A DNA stretch of 63,060 bases from Acholeplasmatales bacterium (GCA_900767915.1 CAAGAX010000033.1:1-63060); one strand, 5' to 3'; shown: positions 25,318 to 35,017, numbered from the stretch's first letter. Translations and numbers: made by a program. Notes: generated by a model from the letters alone, not told the origin.

Positions 25318-25974
25318 ATGAAAAACAGTATTAAAATTAAGCGTTTAGTTGGTATTGCAACTTTATGCGCAATTGCATTCGTTTTGCAATTTTGGATTAG
25401 TGGAGTACTTCCTAAATTACCAATAGGTGGAGGTACAGCAATTAATCTAGCATTAATTCCAGTTGTTGTGGGAGCTATTTTATATGGCCCTTTAGGTGGT
25501 TTATCAGTTGGAGTTTTCTTAGGTATGGTTACATTGTTACCTGGTCAAGGAGCAGAGGGCTTTTATGTTAATTGGTATATGACTATATTAGCCATTATAC
25601 TTTGCTTATTAAAAACAGGATTAGCAGGATTTCTTGCTGGATGGTTATTTAGATTATTTAGTAAGAAAAGCTTTATTGCAGCTATTTTTGCATCAGCAAT
25701 TATCACTCCTGTAATTAATTCAGGTACTTTCTTATTATTATATGGTTTATTAATTTATATTATGACTGGACAAGCATATGATGCTACATTTGTTGCGACA
25801 TTTGCAGCTATTTGGATTGCTTTTTTAGTTGAGCTTGTTGTTAATATAGTATTAGCTCCTGCTATTTCATCTTTAGTTAAAATATTAGCAAAAAGCCACT
25901 CTTTAGGCTTTTCAAATGATTTCTCTAATATTATTGAAGAAGAGAATACTGATGGAGAATTAGATTTATCTTAA
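25318..25974 (+). CDS. ECF transporter S component, probable pantothenate/vitamin binder
   Basis: A 218-residue integral membrane protein with six hydrophobic segments: LVGIATLCAIAFVLQF, the loop INLALIPVVVGAILYGPLGGLSVG, then four more helices. This is the layout of substrate-binding S components of energy-coupling-factor vitamin importers. It lies 16 bp before coaX, which suggests pantothenate as substrate (PanT-like). That is an inference from context. The shared EcfA/A'/T module must lie elsewhere. ATG at 25318 follows AAAGGAAA. Confidence 0.82.
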   Translation: MKNSIKIKRLVGIATLCAIAFVLQFWISGVLPKLPIGGGTAINLALIPVVVGAILYGPLGGLSVGVFLGMVTLLPGQGAEGFYVNWYMTILAIILCLLKTGLAGFLAGWLFRLFSKKSFIAAIFASAIITPVINSGTFLLLYGLLIYIMTGQAYDATFVATFAAIWIAFLVELVVNIVLAPAISSLVKILAKSHSLGFSNDFSNIIEEENTDGELDLS

Positions 25975-25990
25975 ATTAAGGAGTAATTTT

Positions 25991-26740
25991 ATGATTTTAT
26001 TAGTTGATGTTGGAAATACTAGTATAGTTTTTGGTTTAGCAAAAAATGGTCAAATAGAAAAAACTTATAGATTTAAAACAGTTACTGATAAAACAGCTGA
26101 TGAATATTATATAATGTTAAAACCAATTTTTGATTTATATGATGTTGATGATGTGATTATTTCATCAGTAGTTCCTATTGTTACAAGCGCATTAAAGAAA
26201 ATGTGTGACAAATATATCAATCCTAATTCTAAAATTGTTGGACCTGGCATAAAAACAGGAATACAGTTAAAGGTTGATGATCCAAAAACAGTTGGGGCTG
26301 ATATGATTGCTGATGCTGCTGGAGCTATGAAGCTTTATAATGAAGCTATTATTGTTGATTTAGGTACTGCAACAAAATATATTTATGTTAAAAATAATAT
26401 ATTTTATGGCTGTAGTATTTCTCCTGGAGTAGCAATTTCTATGAAAGCATTGGTTTCTAATGCTGCATTATTACCTAATATTGAGCTCGTTTGTCCTAAA
26501 AAGGTTATTGCCACTAACACTATTACCTGTATGCAATCTGGTGTTATCTTTGGTGCTGCTGCTCAAGTTGATGGAATGATTGAAAGAATTAGAAATGAAA
26601 TTAAAAATCCTAATATTCCTATATTAGCTACAGGTGGACTTTCAAAGCTTATAGTACCATTATGTAAAGTAAAGATTGAGCGCATTGAACTATTAACTCT
26701 TGATGGAATGTATGAAATTTATAAAAAAAATGTAGCATAA
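25991..26740 (+). CDS. coaX: Type III pantothenate kinase
   Basis: A 249-residue ASKHA-fold kinase for the first step of coenzyme A synthesis. LLVDVGNTSIVFGL is the phosphate-1 motif, GADMIADAAGA and IVDLGTATKYIYV hold the catalytic and phosphate-binding residues, and GCSISPGVAISMKAL, GVIFGAAAQVDGM and ATGGLSKLI follow. Type III enzymes are not feedback-inhibited by CoA. It is probably co-transcribed with the ECF S component. Confidence 0.95.
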   Translation: MILLVDVGNTSIVFGLAKNGQIEKTYRFKTVTDKTADEYYIMLKPIFDLYDVDDVIISSVVPIVTSALKKMCDKYINPNSKIVGPGIKTGIQLKVDDPKTVGADMIADAAGAMKLYNEAIIVDLGTATKYIYVKNNIFYGCSISPGVAISMKALVSNAALLPNIELVCPKKVIATNTITCMQSGVIFGAAAQVDGMIERIRNEIKNPNIPILATGGLSKLIVPLCKVKIERIELLTLDGMYEIYKKNVA

Positions 26741-26757
26741 AAATATGCTACTTTTTT
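26732..26757 (+). terminator. Terminator overlapping the coaX stop
   Basis: GTAGCATA/TATGCTAC with AAAA loop, then T6. The stop codon is inside the left arm. Confidence 0.85.
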
Positions 26758-26771
26758 CTTAAAGGAGAAAT

Positions 26772-27734
26772 ATGATGATTTATTTGTTTATTATATTAGG
26801 AATTATTGTAGTATTATTAATTATTACAGGTTTTATAATCCATAATATTGCTTTTGGTAAAAGATATGAGGCTAATCCATTAGTAAAGCTTTATACTAAA
26901 GAGGAATTTAATTTAAATGCTACTCCTTTAGAAATTAAGTATAAAAAAGAAATAATAAGAGGAAATTTATATAATTATAATGATTTTGATACTAATAAGC
27001 TTATTATTTATTGTCATGGCATGTGGAGTAATCATAATTCCTATTTACAGGATATTGAATACTTCTGTAAAAATAATTTATTAGTATTTGGCTTTGACTA
27101 TATAGGTGTTTCAAGCTCTAGTGGTAAAAACATCAAAGGATTAGGAAATAGCTTAAAGTCATTAGATATCGTCGTTAATTATTTTGAAAAAAAATATCCA
27201 AATAAAGAAATATATGTTGTAGGTCATTCTTGGGGAGGATTTGCAACAACTAATATTATAGCTTTACATCCTAATATTAAAGGAATAATAGCGATGTCGC
27301 CATTTATTAGTATATATTCATGTATAAATAAATTTGTTCCTAAGGGATTAAGATTTTTAACTCCATTTTTATATTTAGCTGATATTTCTAAAAATGGTAA
27401 ATATTCCTTATTGAAAACAAAAAATTCATTAAAAAGCAATAAAGGGAAGGTATTATTTTTAGCTTCAATTGATGATCCAATGGTACCATATGAAAATAAT
27501 ACTGGATATATTAAAAAGCTATATCCAAATTTAAATTATATAATAGTTAATAATAAAGGACATAATCCTAATTATAAAGAGGAAGCTGTTAAAAAGCTTC
27601 AAAAATTTCAAAATGATATTAAGGCAGTTCCTAGTGATAAAATAACTGAATTTATGAATAGTATTAATTTTCATGAACTAGGTGAGCTTGATACAAGTGT
27701 AATGGATAAATTAATTGAATTTATAAATTTATAA
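26772..27734 (+). CDS. Membrane-anchored alpha/beta hydrolase
   Basis: 320 residues. An N-terminal hydrophobic helix (about 2-27) precedes an alpha/beta-hydrolase domain with the oxyanion strand LIIYCHGMWSNHNSY, the nucleophile elbow VVGHSWGG (Ser), the acid region ASIDDPMVPYENN and the catalytic His in NNKGHNPNY. The substrate is unknown; related proteins are esterases, lipases or peptidases. The ribosome site AAAGGAG is well placed. It is monocistronic. Confidence 0.88.
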   Translation: MMIYLFIILGIIVVLLIITGFIIHNIAFGKRYEANPLVKLYTKEEFNLNATPLEIKYKKEIIRGNLYNYNDFDTNKLIIYCHGMWSNHNSYLQDIEYFCKNNLLVFGFDYIGVSSSSGKNIKGLGNSLKSLDIVVNYFEKKYPNKEIYVVGHSWGGFATTNIIALHPNIKGIIAMSPFISIYSCINKFVPKGLRFLTPFLYLADISKNGKYSLLKTKNSLKSNKGKVLFLASIDDPMVPYENNTGYIKKLYPNLNYIIVNNKGHNPNYKEEAVKKLQKFQNDIKAVPSDKITEFMNSINFHELGELDTSVMDKLIEFINL

Positions 27735-27764
27735 TATTAAGATATATATTTTATTCTATATATT

Positions 27765-27833
27765 ATGATGAAGCTTATCTTCTTGGAATTATAAATTTTT
27801 TATAGGAGGTTAGGCTTCATCATTTTATTTTTT
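27765..27833 (+). terminator. Long hairpin, probable terminator
   Basis: A perfect 10-bp outer stem (ATGATGAAGC/GCTTCATCAT, 27765-27774 and 27814-27823) continues inward with about nine more pairs, one mismatch and several G-U. The tail is TTTATTTTTT. It is unusually long for this genome's terminators. Confidence 0.6.
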
Positions 27834-28515
27834 ATGAAAAAATTTTTTATTAGCTTTGGTTATAGACTTTAAATTCAGTGCTATATCTAGAGTAAAAGTC
27901 AAATTATTGCTACATTAGATAGTGTTATACATACTATTGCTATTTTTTTAGTAGCTTATTTCACTTTATTTATAATTACATTTATCTTTTATCTATAGGT
28001 GTTTTCTATATATAGTTGTCTACTTTGGTACAATTTTTTTACTTTTAAATTATTATGTATATTTTGATAGATATTCCTTTTAAATTAGTATATAATAATG
28101 AAAAAGGAAGGATTATTAAATGAGCTTCTAATTTTATAGATAATTCTACTTATAGTTAATATTTTAAAGAGGGATTAATGTCTATTAAAAAGAATGATTC
28201 TAATTATAAAATGGCTTTAAATTATTTAATTGAAGCATTATCATATATTTTTTAAAAAACACAATTTGATGCCATTAAAATAATAGGAAGTGAATATTAT
28301 TTAATGTCATTAAATAATATTATAGATAGAATATAATGATAATAATACATAAGAAATTATAGACTTAAAATCATATAATATTTTAAAAAAGCTATCAATC
28401 GATAATGATAAGCTTTTGTTTTAAAAAAAATCATATATATATATGATTATTTAATGAATAAATATGAAATAAATTAGAAGTACAATAATAATGAGTTAAA
28501 AAATAGGAGGTTTTT
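27834..28515. other. Long AT-rich gap, possibly a decayed gene
   Basis: No intact gene. Short protein-like frames around 28080-28340 (for instance a 25-codon frame with ALNYLIEALS) are broken by stops and suggest a relict, but I cannot name it. The right end carries AGGAGG for the next gene. Confidence 0.35.
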
Positions 28516-28947
28516 ATGGTTGAAAGATGCTATGTGATGGTAAAGCCTGGCTTTACAGATTCTAAATTAATTAAAAGAGTAATTGAGGTATTAGAATCAA
28601 AGGGCGTGAAAATGGTTGACTTTGCCTATATATATTATGATGAGGAATGTGCAAAGCTTCATTATACTGAAAAAAGTGGTAAGCCATATTATATGGAATT
28701 AGTTAATTATATTACAAGTGGAAAATCATTTGGAATGATTTATGAAGGTAATGACGCATTAACTATATGTAGAAGTACAGTTGAAGAATTACGTCATACT
28801 TTACCTAAGGAATTTAATTTAAAAACTGATGTAATGAGAAATATATTACACTGTTCAAGTAAAACTCGTGTTGGTGATACTATGCTAGAGCTTGATACAC
28901 AGCGTGAAATTGCGTTATTTTATTATTTAAAGAAGAAACAAATTTAA
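28516..28947 (+). CDS. ndk: Nucleoside diphosphate kinase-like protein (divergent)
   Basis: 143 residues aligning with NDK along its whole length: CYVMVKPG (phosphate-contact Lys), KPYYMELVNYITSG, SFGMIYEG, and N-I-L-H-C-S with the phosphohistidine equivalent, ending QREIALFY. NDK transfers phosphate between nucleoside tri- and diphosphates. Departures from the usual pattern are KPG in place of KPDG, loss of the GxTNP stretch, and HCSS instead of HGSDS. Activity is therefore likely but not certain. The ribosome site is AGGAGG. It lies 1 bp before a small membrane protein. Confidence 0.75.
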   Translation: MVERCYVMVKPGFTDSKLIKRVIEVLESKGVKMVDFAYIYYDEECAKLHYTEKSGKPYYMELVNYITSGKSFGMIYEGNDALTICRSTVEELRHTLPKEFNLKTDVMRNILHCSSKTRVGDTMLELDTQREIALFYYLKKKQI

Positions 28948-28948
28948 T

Positions 28949-29278
28949 ATGAATGAAACAAAGAATTTCTTTAAAACAATAATATTAACAATTATTTTTG
29001 TTCTTTTAGTTATAGGAATATTTTTCTTAAATAAAAATGAATGGGATTCCTATAAGATAGCTTCTTGTATTGCAGTTTCTATATGGTCTTTATTTTTACC
29101 AGCTTCCTATAGATTTGGTTTTTTAGAAATGAAATCATATATAAAAGGTGGATCATATCAAACTATAGTATTTACGGTATTATATATTACAGAATTATTA
29201 TTACTACCATTAGCTTTAGCACCATTATTCTTTTTACGTTATTTTACAAATAATTATAAATACTATAATAAGGATTAA
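28949..29278 (+). CDS. Small membrane protein, unknown function
   Basis: 109 residues with three hydrophobic segments (about 10-27, 34-52, 68-95). No family recognised. It begins directly after the ndk-like stop and is followed by a strong terminator, so it is translated with ndk. Confidence 0.7.
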   Translation: MNETKNFFKTIILTIIFVLLVIGIFFLNKNEWDSYKIASCIAVSIWSLFLPASYRFGFLEMKSYIKGGSYQTIVFTVLYITELLLLPLALAPLFFLRYFTNNYKYYNKD

Positions 29279-29300
29279 TCAATATTGGTTAATCTTTTTT
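29273..29300 (+). terminator. Terminator of the ndk-like operon
   Basis: GATTAATCAA/TTGGTTAATC (one G-U) with a 2-base loop, then T6. Confidence 0.85.
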
Positions 29301-29303
29301 AGT

Positions 29304-29332
29304 TTGTAAAATTAGGTATATTATTGTATAAT
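29304..29332 (+). promoter_or_regulatory. Promoter of the arginase-fold/helicase/coiled-coil cassette
   Basis: TTGTAA (29304-29309), 17-bp spacer, TATAAT (29327-29332). Confidence 0.7.
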
Positions 29333-29362
29333 TTAGCTATCTTTAGGATAAGGGTTGATAAT

Positions 29363-30109
29363 ATGAATAGGTTAAATAGAATATTTATATATAATTTCAC
29401 AAATATCTATAAAGAAGAAACATTTTATAAAAAAAATAATTTTAAATTTATAGATTTATCAAATATTTCATCTACTAGATATATATTAAGTAATGAAGGA
29501 TATTTGAATATTAAAAAGTATTTTACTAATAATGAATTAAATGGAATACATTTTATTGATTCTGGTGATTATCATTATCTAACAAAGTTATTTTGTGATT
29601 TAATTAATTATGATTTTTGTTTAATAGTATTTGATCATCATTCCGATATGAAGGATGATGATTTTAATAATTATTTAACATGTGGAAACTGGATTAATCA
29701 TGTTAAAAATAATAAATATTTAAAGAAAATAATTATTGTAGGTCCTAAATTAAATAATAATGAATTAATTTCTGATATAACTGAAAATAATATTATTAAT
29801 GTATCTAAATTAGAGGAAGCAAAATTCTTTATTAGTGATTTTCCAGTTTATATTTCAATTGATAAGGATATATTAGATAGTAGTGTTATTGAAACTAATT
29901 GGGATCAAGGTATTTTAAAGGAAAAGGATATATTAAAGGCAATAAATATTATTTTTAATAAAGATAATGTAATAGGAATTGATATTTGTGGTGAATGTGA
30001 AGAAAATATTTCTTGTTATAATGAAATGATAAAGGATGATAAAATTAATAATGATTTTGTTGATGAAATAGAAAATGAATTAAAGGAGAATGCTAATGAA
30101 GGTAAATAA
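29363..30109 (+). CDS. Arginase/ureohydrolase-fold protein
   Basis: A 248-residue protein keeping the dinuclear manganese motifs of the arginase family: SGDYHY (first His), FDHHSDMKD (DxHxD) and SIDKDILD (DxD), followed by NWDQG. The family hydrolyses guanidino or related C-N bonds (arginine, agmatine, formiminoglutamate). The substrate here is open. ATG at 29363 is chosen because the promoter -10 ends at 29332 and AAGGG lies upstream. The end overlaps the helicase gene by 14 bases, indicating translational coupling. A helicase partner is unexpected for a metabolic ureohydrolase. Confidence 0.8.
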   Translation: MNRLNRIFIYNFTNIYKEETFYKKNNFKFIDLSNISSTRYILSNEGYLNIKKYFTNNELNGIHFIDSGDYHYLTKLFCDLINYDFCLIVFDHHSDMKDDDFNNYLTCGNWINHVKNNKYLKKIIIVGPKLNNNELISDITENNIINVSKLEEAKFFISDFPVYISIDKDILDSSVIETNWDQGILKEKDILKAINIIFNKDNVIGIDICGECEENISCYNEMIKDDKINNDFVDEIENELKENANEGK

Positions 30110-32789
30110 TAGAAAAATATTTCTTTCTAATGAATTAAATGATGAATTAAAGGAAAGAACATTACATATTGATGATGGAATAGCTTCAGATAGATTAATA
30201 CCTGACGGAGTGAAGTTTACAACTGATTTTAATCGTTATACAGTTAAAAGAATTAATAGATTAATGGATTTTTTAAAGACTTCAACTGATGATGAATTAG
30301 ATAGCTATTTTAAGAATAGTAAAGAAATATTTGATTGTTCGAATATTTATTTGGGATTAAAGAAATATTCTCCTAATAATAGTTATTTTGATTTATATTT
30401 CATTGAGAATAAAAGAAGATTAGCATCTGATGAATATAAGCTTTTATATTTAGTAAGTAAAGATAGTGATATAAGTTGCAAGAATATAAAAGAAGATTTA
30501 GATAAAGTACATGAATGGAAAAGAGAATATGTACCTACAGAAAATCAAAAAAGAATAGCCTCTTGTAATAAATATAATGTAGTATTAGGCGCAGCAGGTA
30601 CAGGTAAAACTGATGTAGCTATTAATTCCTATATTAATCATGCTTCAATAGATAATATTAAGAATTTTTCTATTAAAGAGGATTCATTTATTACTTATTC
30701 AGAAAAGCTAGCATCATATGTTAATTATGAAATAGATAACTTTTGGAATGATTTAAAGAATCCTATTTGTAAGAATGTTTTTACTACAAAGGATTTCTTT
30801 TTAGAGGTATTAGCTCTTAATAATATTAATATTCCTGGTTATTATTTAATTAATGGTAGTTATTCTTTAACTAATGATAGGAAATCTAATAATAAGGATT
30901 TATTGAAAAATAGAATAGTAGATTTGAATGCATTTTATTATTGGATGAATAATGGTTATGATTCTTTAAATAGAAGCTATATTCCATTATTAAATGAAAT
31001 TATTTCTAAAAATGGTAATGATTATCCATATTTATTTTTTAGAGGTATTTATAAAGGTAAGATTATTAATAAAGCTAGAGATGAAGAAATTATTGAATTT
31101 TTTAATTCATCATTTAATTTAACAACTAGTGAAAGTGAAGCATTGAAGGAATTATTAGATGATTATGCTAGTAAGGTAGATGAAGTAGGATATGAATCTT
31201 TTAAATCTTGGTTTAATCTTGCGATTAAAAGATATAATCAAATGTTTAAGAAAATTAATTCTCATTTTAGTGATTTAGATAATTTATTTGATGCATTTAA
31301 TTTATATTATGATTTTGCTAATCCTGTAAGAGAAAATAAAAAGGTATTAGATTATTATCCTTTATTTAAAAGAGAATTAATGCTTATAGAAGGATATAGA
31401 GGAAATACTAGAAAGGATTTTGACAAGGAAATAGAGGTTTTATATGAGGTATCAAAGGCCTTTCAATCATTTATGGATAAAAACAATTTATATGATGATA
31501 ATGATTTAGCATATTTTGTCACAGAAAATTTAGATTTGATTCTGAAAGATGGTATTTTTAAAAATATTATTGTTGATGAATTTCAAGATATGACTGAACG
31601 TCAAATTCATACATTAGTTAGATTGTCATATAAGGATGATAATTATGGAGCTATTCATATTTTTGGTGATTTTGAACAAACTATAAATCCAACCTTCCTT
31701 CAACAAGAAAATATTGAAACAATATATATGGTTAATGGAATAGAGGATTATGAAAAGCAAATATTAAATTCTACCTTCCGTTATTCAGAAGCAATTTGCC
31801 GTGAGCTTGAGGCGTTAAGAAAAAAGGGTAAAGAGCTTTTTGGTACTGAGGGGGAAGGAAGCTATTTGCCTTTAGTCAGTAATAAAAATAGAGATTTTGA
31901 AACAAGTGGTAATTTAGTTACTGATTGGGATATTGCTGAAAATATATTAGAAGCTACTAGTAAATCTAAAATTACTAATATTATGTATATTACTTCTGAT
32001 AATGATTCTAAAAATGAGCTTATAAATAAATATAAAATAGATCCTGATAAGGTATTTACTATTAGTGAATCTAAGGGTAGAGAAGAGGATTTTGTTATAG
32101 TTTATAAAATATGCTCTAGTAAGAGCAATGAATATGAAAGCTTATTTAGTGATGATTATTCTTATTCTCGTGCTGCAAGAATTTTTTACAATCAGCTTTA
32201 TGTAGGTATTACTAGATGTAGAACTAATTTCTTAGAGCTTGAGGATAGTAATCTTTTAGGTAATAATACCTTAAGTGTATTAAAAAAGCTTATTTCTCCA
32301 TTATTGAAGGAAAATGTAGGATTATTTTTAGAAGAACTTTTATCTCAAAAGGTTAATTATTATTTTAGAGCTAGAGATTCATTTAGAAACTTAGATTTTT
32401 TAGCTACTGAAGAAAATTTAACCTTCTATTCTAAAGAGGATTATGATAATTTGAAGGATGCATTAGCATATATTAAGGATTATACTTTAAATAAAGGCTC
32501 TATTGATAAATTAATTAATTTAGCAGATTCATATAAGAAAAAGAATCGTTTTGATTTAGCTAGAGTTATATATACAGTATTAGATAATATAGATATGCTT
32601 ATAGTATTAGATTTAAGAGAAGGAAAAAATATTGAAAAATATAATGATTCTGATATAAAAAGAATTATTATTAATTCAAAAAATATGTTAAATGATGATG
32701 ATATTGCATGTTTTAATGATTTAGGATATTTCAATAGAAAAAAGGAATCCTTAGAAAAGAAAATAGCAAATATTAGAATAGGAGCTTAA
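30096..32789 (+). CDS. Superfamily 1 helicase-like ATPase (UvrD/HelD type)
   Basis: 897 residues. Walker A is GAAGTGKT near residue 166. Motif II is VDEFQDM near 493, motif III is IFGDFEQTINP, motif IV-like is STFRYSEAI, and the C-terminal lobe has ESKGREEDFVIV and YVGITRCR. The roughly 160 residues before Walker A and the 300-residue insert between motifs I and II are not recognised. The last 150 residues look helical and TPR-like. Such ATPases unwind DNA or remodel nucleoprotein complexes. ATG at 30096 follows AAAGGAG at 8 nt. It overlaps the arginase-fold gene and ends 1 bp before the coiled-coil gene. Confidence 0.85.
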   Translation: MKVNNRKIFLSNELNDELKERTLHIDDGIASDRLIPDGVKFTTDFNRYTVKRINRLMDFLKTSTDDELDSYFKNSKEIFDCSNIYLGLKKYSPNNSYFDLYFIENKRRLASDEYKLLYLVSKDSDISCKNIKEDLDKVHEWKREYVPTENQKRIASCNKYNVVLGAAGTGKTDVAINSYINHASIDNIKNFSIKEDSFITYSEKLASYVNYEIDNFWNDLKNPICKNVFTTKDFFLEVLALNNINIPGYYLINGSYSLTNDRKSNNKDLLKNRIVDLNAFYYWMNNGYDSLNRSYIPLLNEIISKNGNDYPYLFFRGIYKGKIINKARDEEIIEFFNSSFNLTTSESEALKELLDDYASKVDEVGYESFKSWFNLAIKRYNQMFKKINSHFSDLDNLFDAFNLYYDFANPVRENKKVLDYYPLFKRELMLIEGYRGNTRKDFDKEIEVLYEVSKAFQSFMDKNNLYDDNDLAYFVTENLDLILKDGIFKNIIVDEFQDMTERQIHTLVRLSYKDDNYGAIHIFGDFEQTINPTFLQQENIETIYMVNGIEDYEKQILNSTFRYSEAICRELEALRKKGKELFGTEGEGSYLPLVSNKNRDFETSGNLVTDWDIAENILEATSKSKITNIMYITSDNDSKNELINKYKIDPDKVFTISESKGREEDFVIVYKICSSKSNEYESLFSDDYSYSRAARIFYNQLYVGITRCRTNFLELEDSNLLGNNTLSVLKKLISPLLKENVGLFLEELLSQKVNYYFRARDSFRNLDFLATEENLTFYSKEDYDNLKDALAYIKDYTLNKGSIDKLINLADSYKKKNRFDLARVIYTVLDNIDMLIVLDLREGKNIEKYNDSDIKRIIINSKNMLNDDDIACFNDLGYFNRKKESLEKKIANIRIGA

Positions 32790-32790
32790 T

Positions 32791-33264
32791 ATGGTTATTA
32801 ATGTAGAAGAGGCTTATAAGCTTGAAAAATTAGATGAATATATTGATGAAAAGGAAAAAAGCTTAAATAATTGTATTAATAAATATAATGAGCTTTTAAA
32901 TAAACATCAATTATTTTTACATGATTATGAGGAAAATATAAAATCATTATCAATTGATTTAAATAAAAGATTAGAGGCTATTTATAATTTAATTGATTCA
33001 TTTGAGGTTTCTTATAATGCGTTAAGTAGTGAGATTACATTATTAGAACATGACTTATTAAAAATAAGTAATATTTATGATGGAAAAGATTCTAGTGTTA
33101 TAGAAAGAGAGCTTATAAGTAGGATTAATTCTCTTTTAGATAAATCTAAAAATAGTATTAATCAATTAATAGATAATTATTTAAAAAAATATAATGAAAC
33201 TAAAGATTTATTAACTAAATCAATTAATAAGCTTACAAAATTAAAGAATAGAGATATAAGATAA
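32791..33264 (+). CDS. Coiled-coil protein of unknown function
   Basis: 157 residues predicted almost entirely helical, with heptad-like Leu/Ile spacing over residues about 8-80 and 100-155, and rich in Lys, Glu and Asn. No signal peptide or membrane helix. The start follows the helicase stop by 1 bp, so a common transcript and probably a physical partner are suggested. Confidence 0.75.
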   Translation: MVINVEEAYKLEKLDEYIDEKEKSLNNCINKYNELLNKHQLFLHDYEENIKSLSIDLNKRLEAIYNLIDSFEVSYNALSSEITLLEHDLLKISNIYDGKDSSVIERELISRINSLLDKSKNSINQLIDNYLKKYNETKDLLTKSINKLTKLKNRDIR

Positions 33265-33538
33265 AGAATAAGAATATTGTAACTATAGCTTTAAAATGTA
33301 GCTTTCATTTGAAGATTATTTATATTTTGCTTTATAAGCTATTTTTTAGGGATTTCTTTTTAATAGTATTATTTTTATTATAGTTTTTTTCTTCTTTAAT
33401 AATAATTATTATAATATAGATAAGAATAGAAAAAATGGTTTTATTGTAGGTACTATATAATTATTATTTAATGATATTGATTATTTTGTTTCTTAATTTA
33501 TTAAATAGTTATATAATGATAACTGAGGAGATGATATT

Positions 33539-34978
33539 ATGGCATGTACAACAATATTAGTTGGAAAGAATGCTACAAATGATGGTTCAACTATGATAGC
33601 TAGAAATGATGATGGTCATTTTGATGTAAAAAAGCTTGTAGTTATGGATCCTAATAAAAGTAATAAATATAAAAGTAAGATTTCTCATTTAGAGATTGAT
33701 TTACCTAAGGAAGGATATAAATATACTGCTTGTCCTAGTGTTGATGAAAAAAACGGAATTTGGGCAGCTTGTGGTATTAATGAATGTAATGTTGCTATGA
33801 CAGCTACAGAAACTATTACATCTAATCCTAGAGTTATGGGAGCTGATCCTTATGTAGTATATGATAAGAAAAAGCCAGGTGGACTTGGTGAAGAGGATTT
33901 TGTTGTCGTTGTATTACCATATATTAAATCGGCTAAGGAAGGAGTTATTAGGCTTGGTAGCTTACTTGAAAAATATGGAACTTATGAGCCTAATGGAATA
34001 GCTTTTTCTGATAAAAATGAAATATGGTGGTTAGAAACTATAGGTGGTCATAATTGGATAGCTAGAAGAGTTGATGATAATGAATATGTTATTATGCCAA
34101 ATCAATTTGGTTTAGATAGATTTGATTTTTCGGATGCTTATGGTGATAAAAAAGAAAATATGTGTTCTAGTGGTTTAAAAGATTTGGTTGAAAAATATCA
34201 TTTATCATTAAATAATAATGATGAATTTAATCCTAGATTAGCATTTGGTAGTCATAGTGATGCAGATCATGTTTATAATACTCCTAGAGCTTGGTATATG
34301 GCTAGATATTTTAATCCAAGAAGCTATAAATGGGATGGAGATAATCCTGATTATTCACCTATTTCTGATGATATTCCATGGTCTTTAGTACCAGAACGTA
34401 AAATAACAATTGATGATGTTAAATATATTTTATCTTCATATTATCAAGGTACAAGATACAATCCTTATAATAAAGGAGATGATTCTTTAAAGGGAATTTA
34501 TCGTCCTATTGGTATTAGTAGAACTGGTATGATGGCTATTTTACAATTAAGAGGATATATGCCAAAGGAAATTGAGGGAATAGAGTGGATTTCATTTGGC
34601 TCTAATGCATTTAATATTTCTCTTCCAATATATACAAATACTAATTGTATTCCTAAATATTTAAGTAATGTTACAGATGATATTTCTTTAGATAATTTAT
34701 ATTGGAATAATAGAATTATTCAAGTTTTAGCTGATAGTAGCTTTAAAGCTAGCATTATTCAAATTGAAAGATATCAAAATAGAGTTTTTAATAAAGGACA
34801 TCAAATTCTTAATGAATATGATGATAAAATGATTAAAAATAACGATTATTCTTTAATTAATGAGGCTAATCAAAAGCTTTGCCTTATGGCACGTGAAGAA
34901 ACTAAAAAGGTTTTAAAGCAAGTATTAGATATTTCTAGTGAAAGAATGATTAATGGTTATAATAGAAGTGATAATTAA
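33539..34978 (+). CDS. C69-family dipeptidase
   Basis: A 479-residue Ntn-hydrolase-type dipeptidase (PepD-like). The second residue after Met-Ala is Cys3 (MACTT), the expected nucleophile without a long propeptide. The family signatures are STMIARNDD, ATETITSNPRV, ENGIAFSD-like stretch, WWLETIGGHNWIARRVDD and FNPRLAFGS. It splits dipeptides in the cytoplasm. The ribosome site is GAGGAG. It shares a bidirectional terminator with the convergent lipid kinase gene. Confidence 0.92.
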   Translation: MACTTILVGKNATNDGSTMIARNDDGHFDVKKLVVMDPNKSNKYKSKISHLEIDLPKEGYKYTACPSVDEKNGIWAACGINECNVAMTATETITSNPRVMGADPYVVYDKKKPGGLGEEDFVVVVLPYIKSAKEGVIRLGSLLEKYGTYEPNGIAFSDKNEIWWLETIGGHNWIARRVDDNEYVIMPNQFGLDRFDFSDAYGDKKENMCSSGLKDLVEKYHLSLNNNDEFNPRLAFGSHSDADHVYNTPRAWYMARYFNPRSYKWDGDNPDYSPISDDIPWSLVPERKITIDDVKYILSSYYQGTRYNPYNKGDDSLKGIYRPIGISRTGMMAILQLRGYMPKEIEGIEWISFGSNAFNISLPIYTNTNCIPKYLSNVTDDISLDNLYWNNRIIQVLADSSFKASIIQIERYQNRVFNKGHQILNEYDDKMIKNNDYSLINEANQKLCLMAREETKKVLKQVLDISSERMINGYNRSDN

Positions 34979-34986
34979 TGTAAAAA

Positions 34987-35017
34987 AAAGAGTTATGAGT
35001 GAAAATCATAACTCTTT
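34987..35017. terminator. Bidirectional terminator
   Basis: AAAGAGTTATGA/TCATAACTCTTT with a 7-base loop. The minus strand gives a run of eight T and the plus strand a weaker tail. It separates converging genes. Confidence 0.8.
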
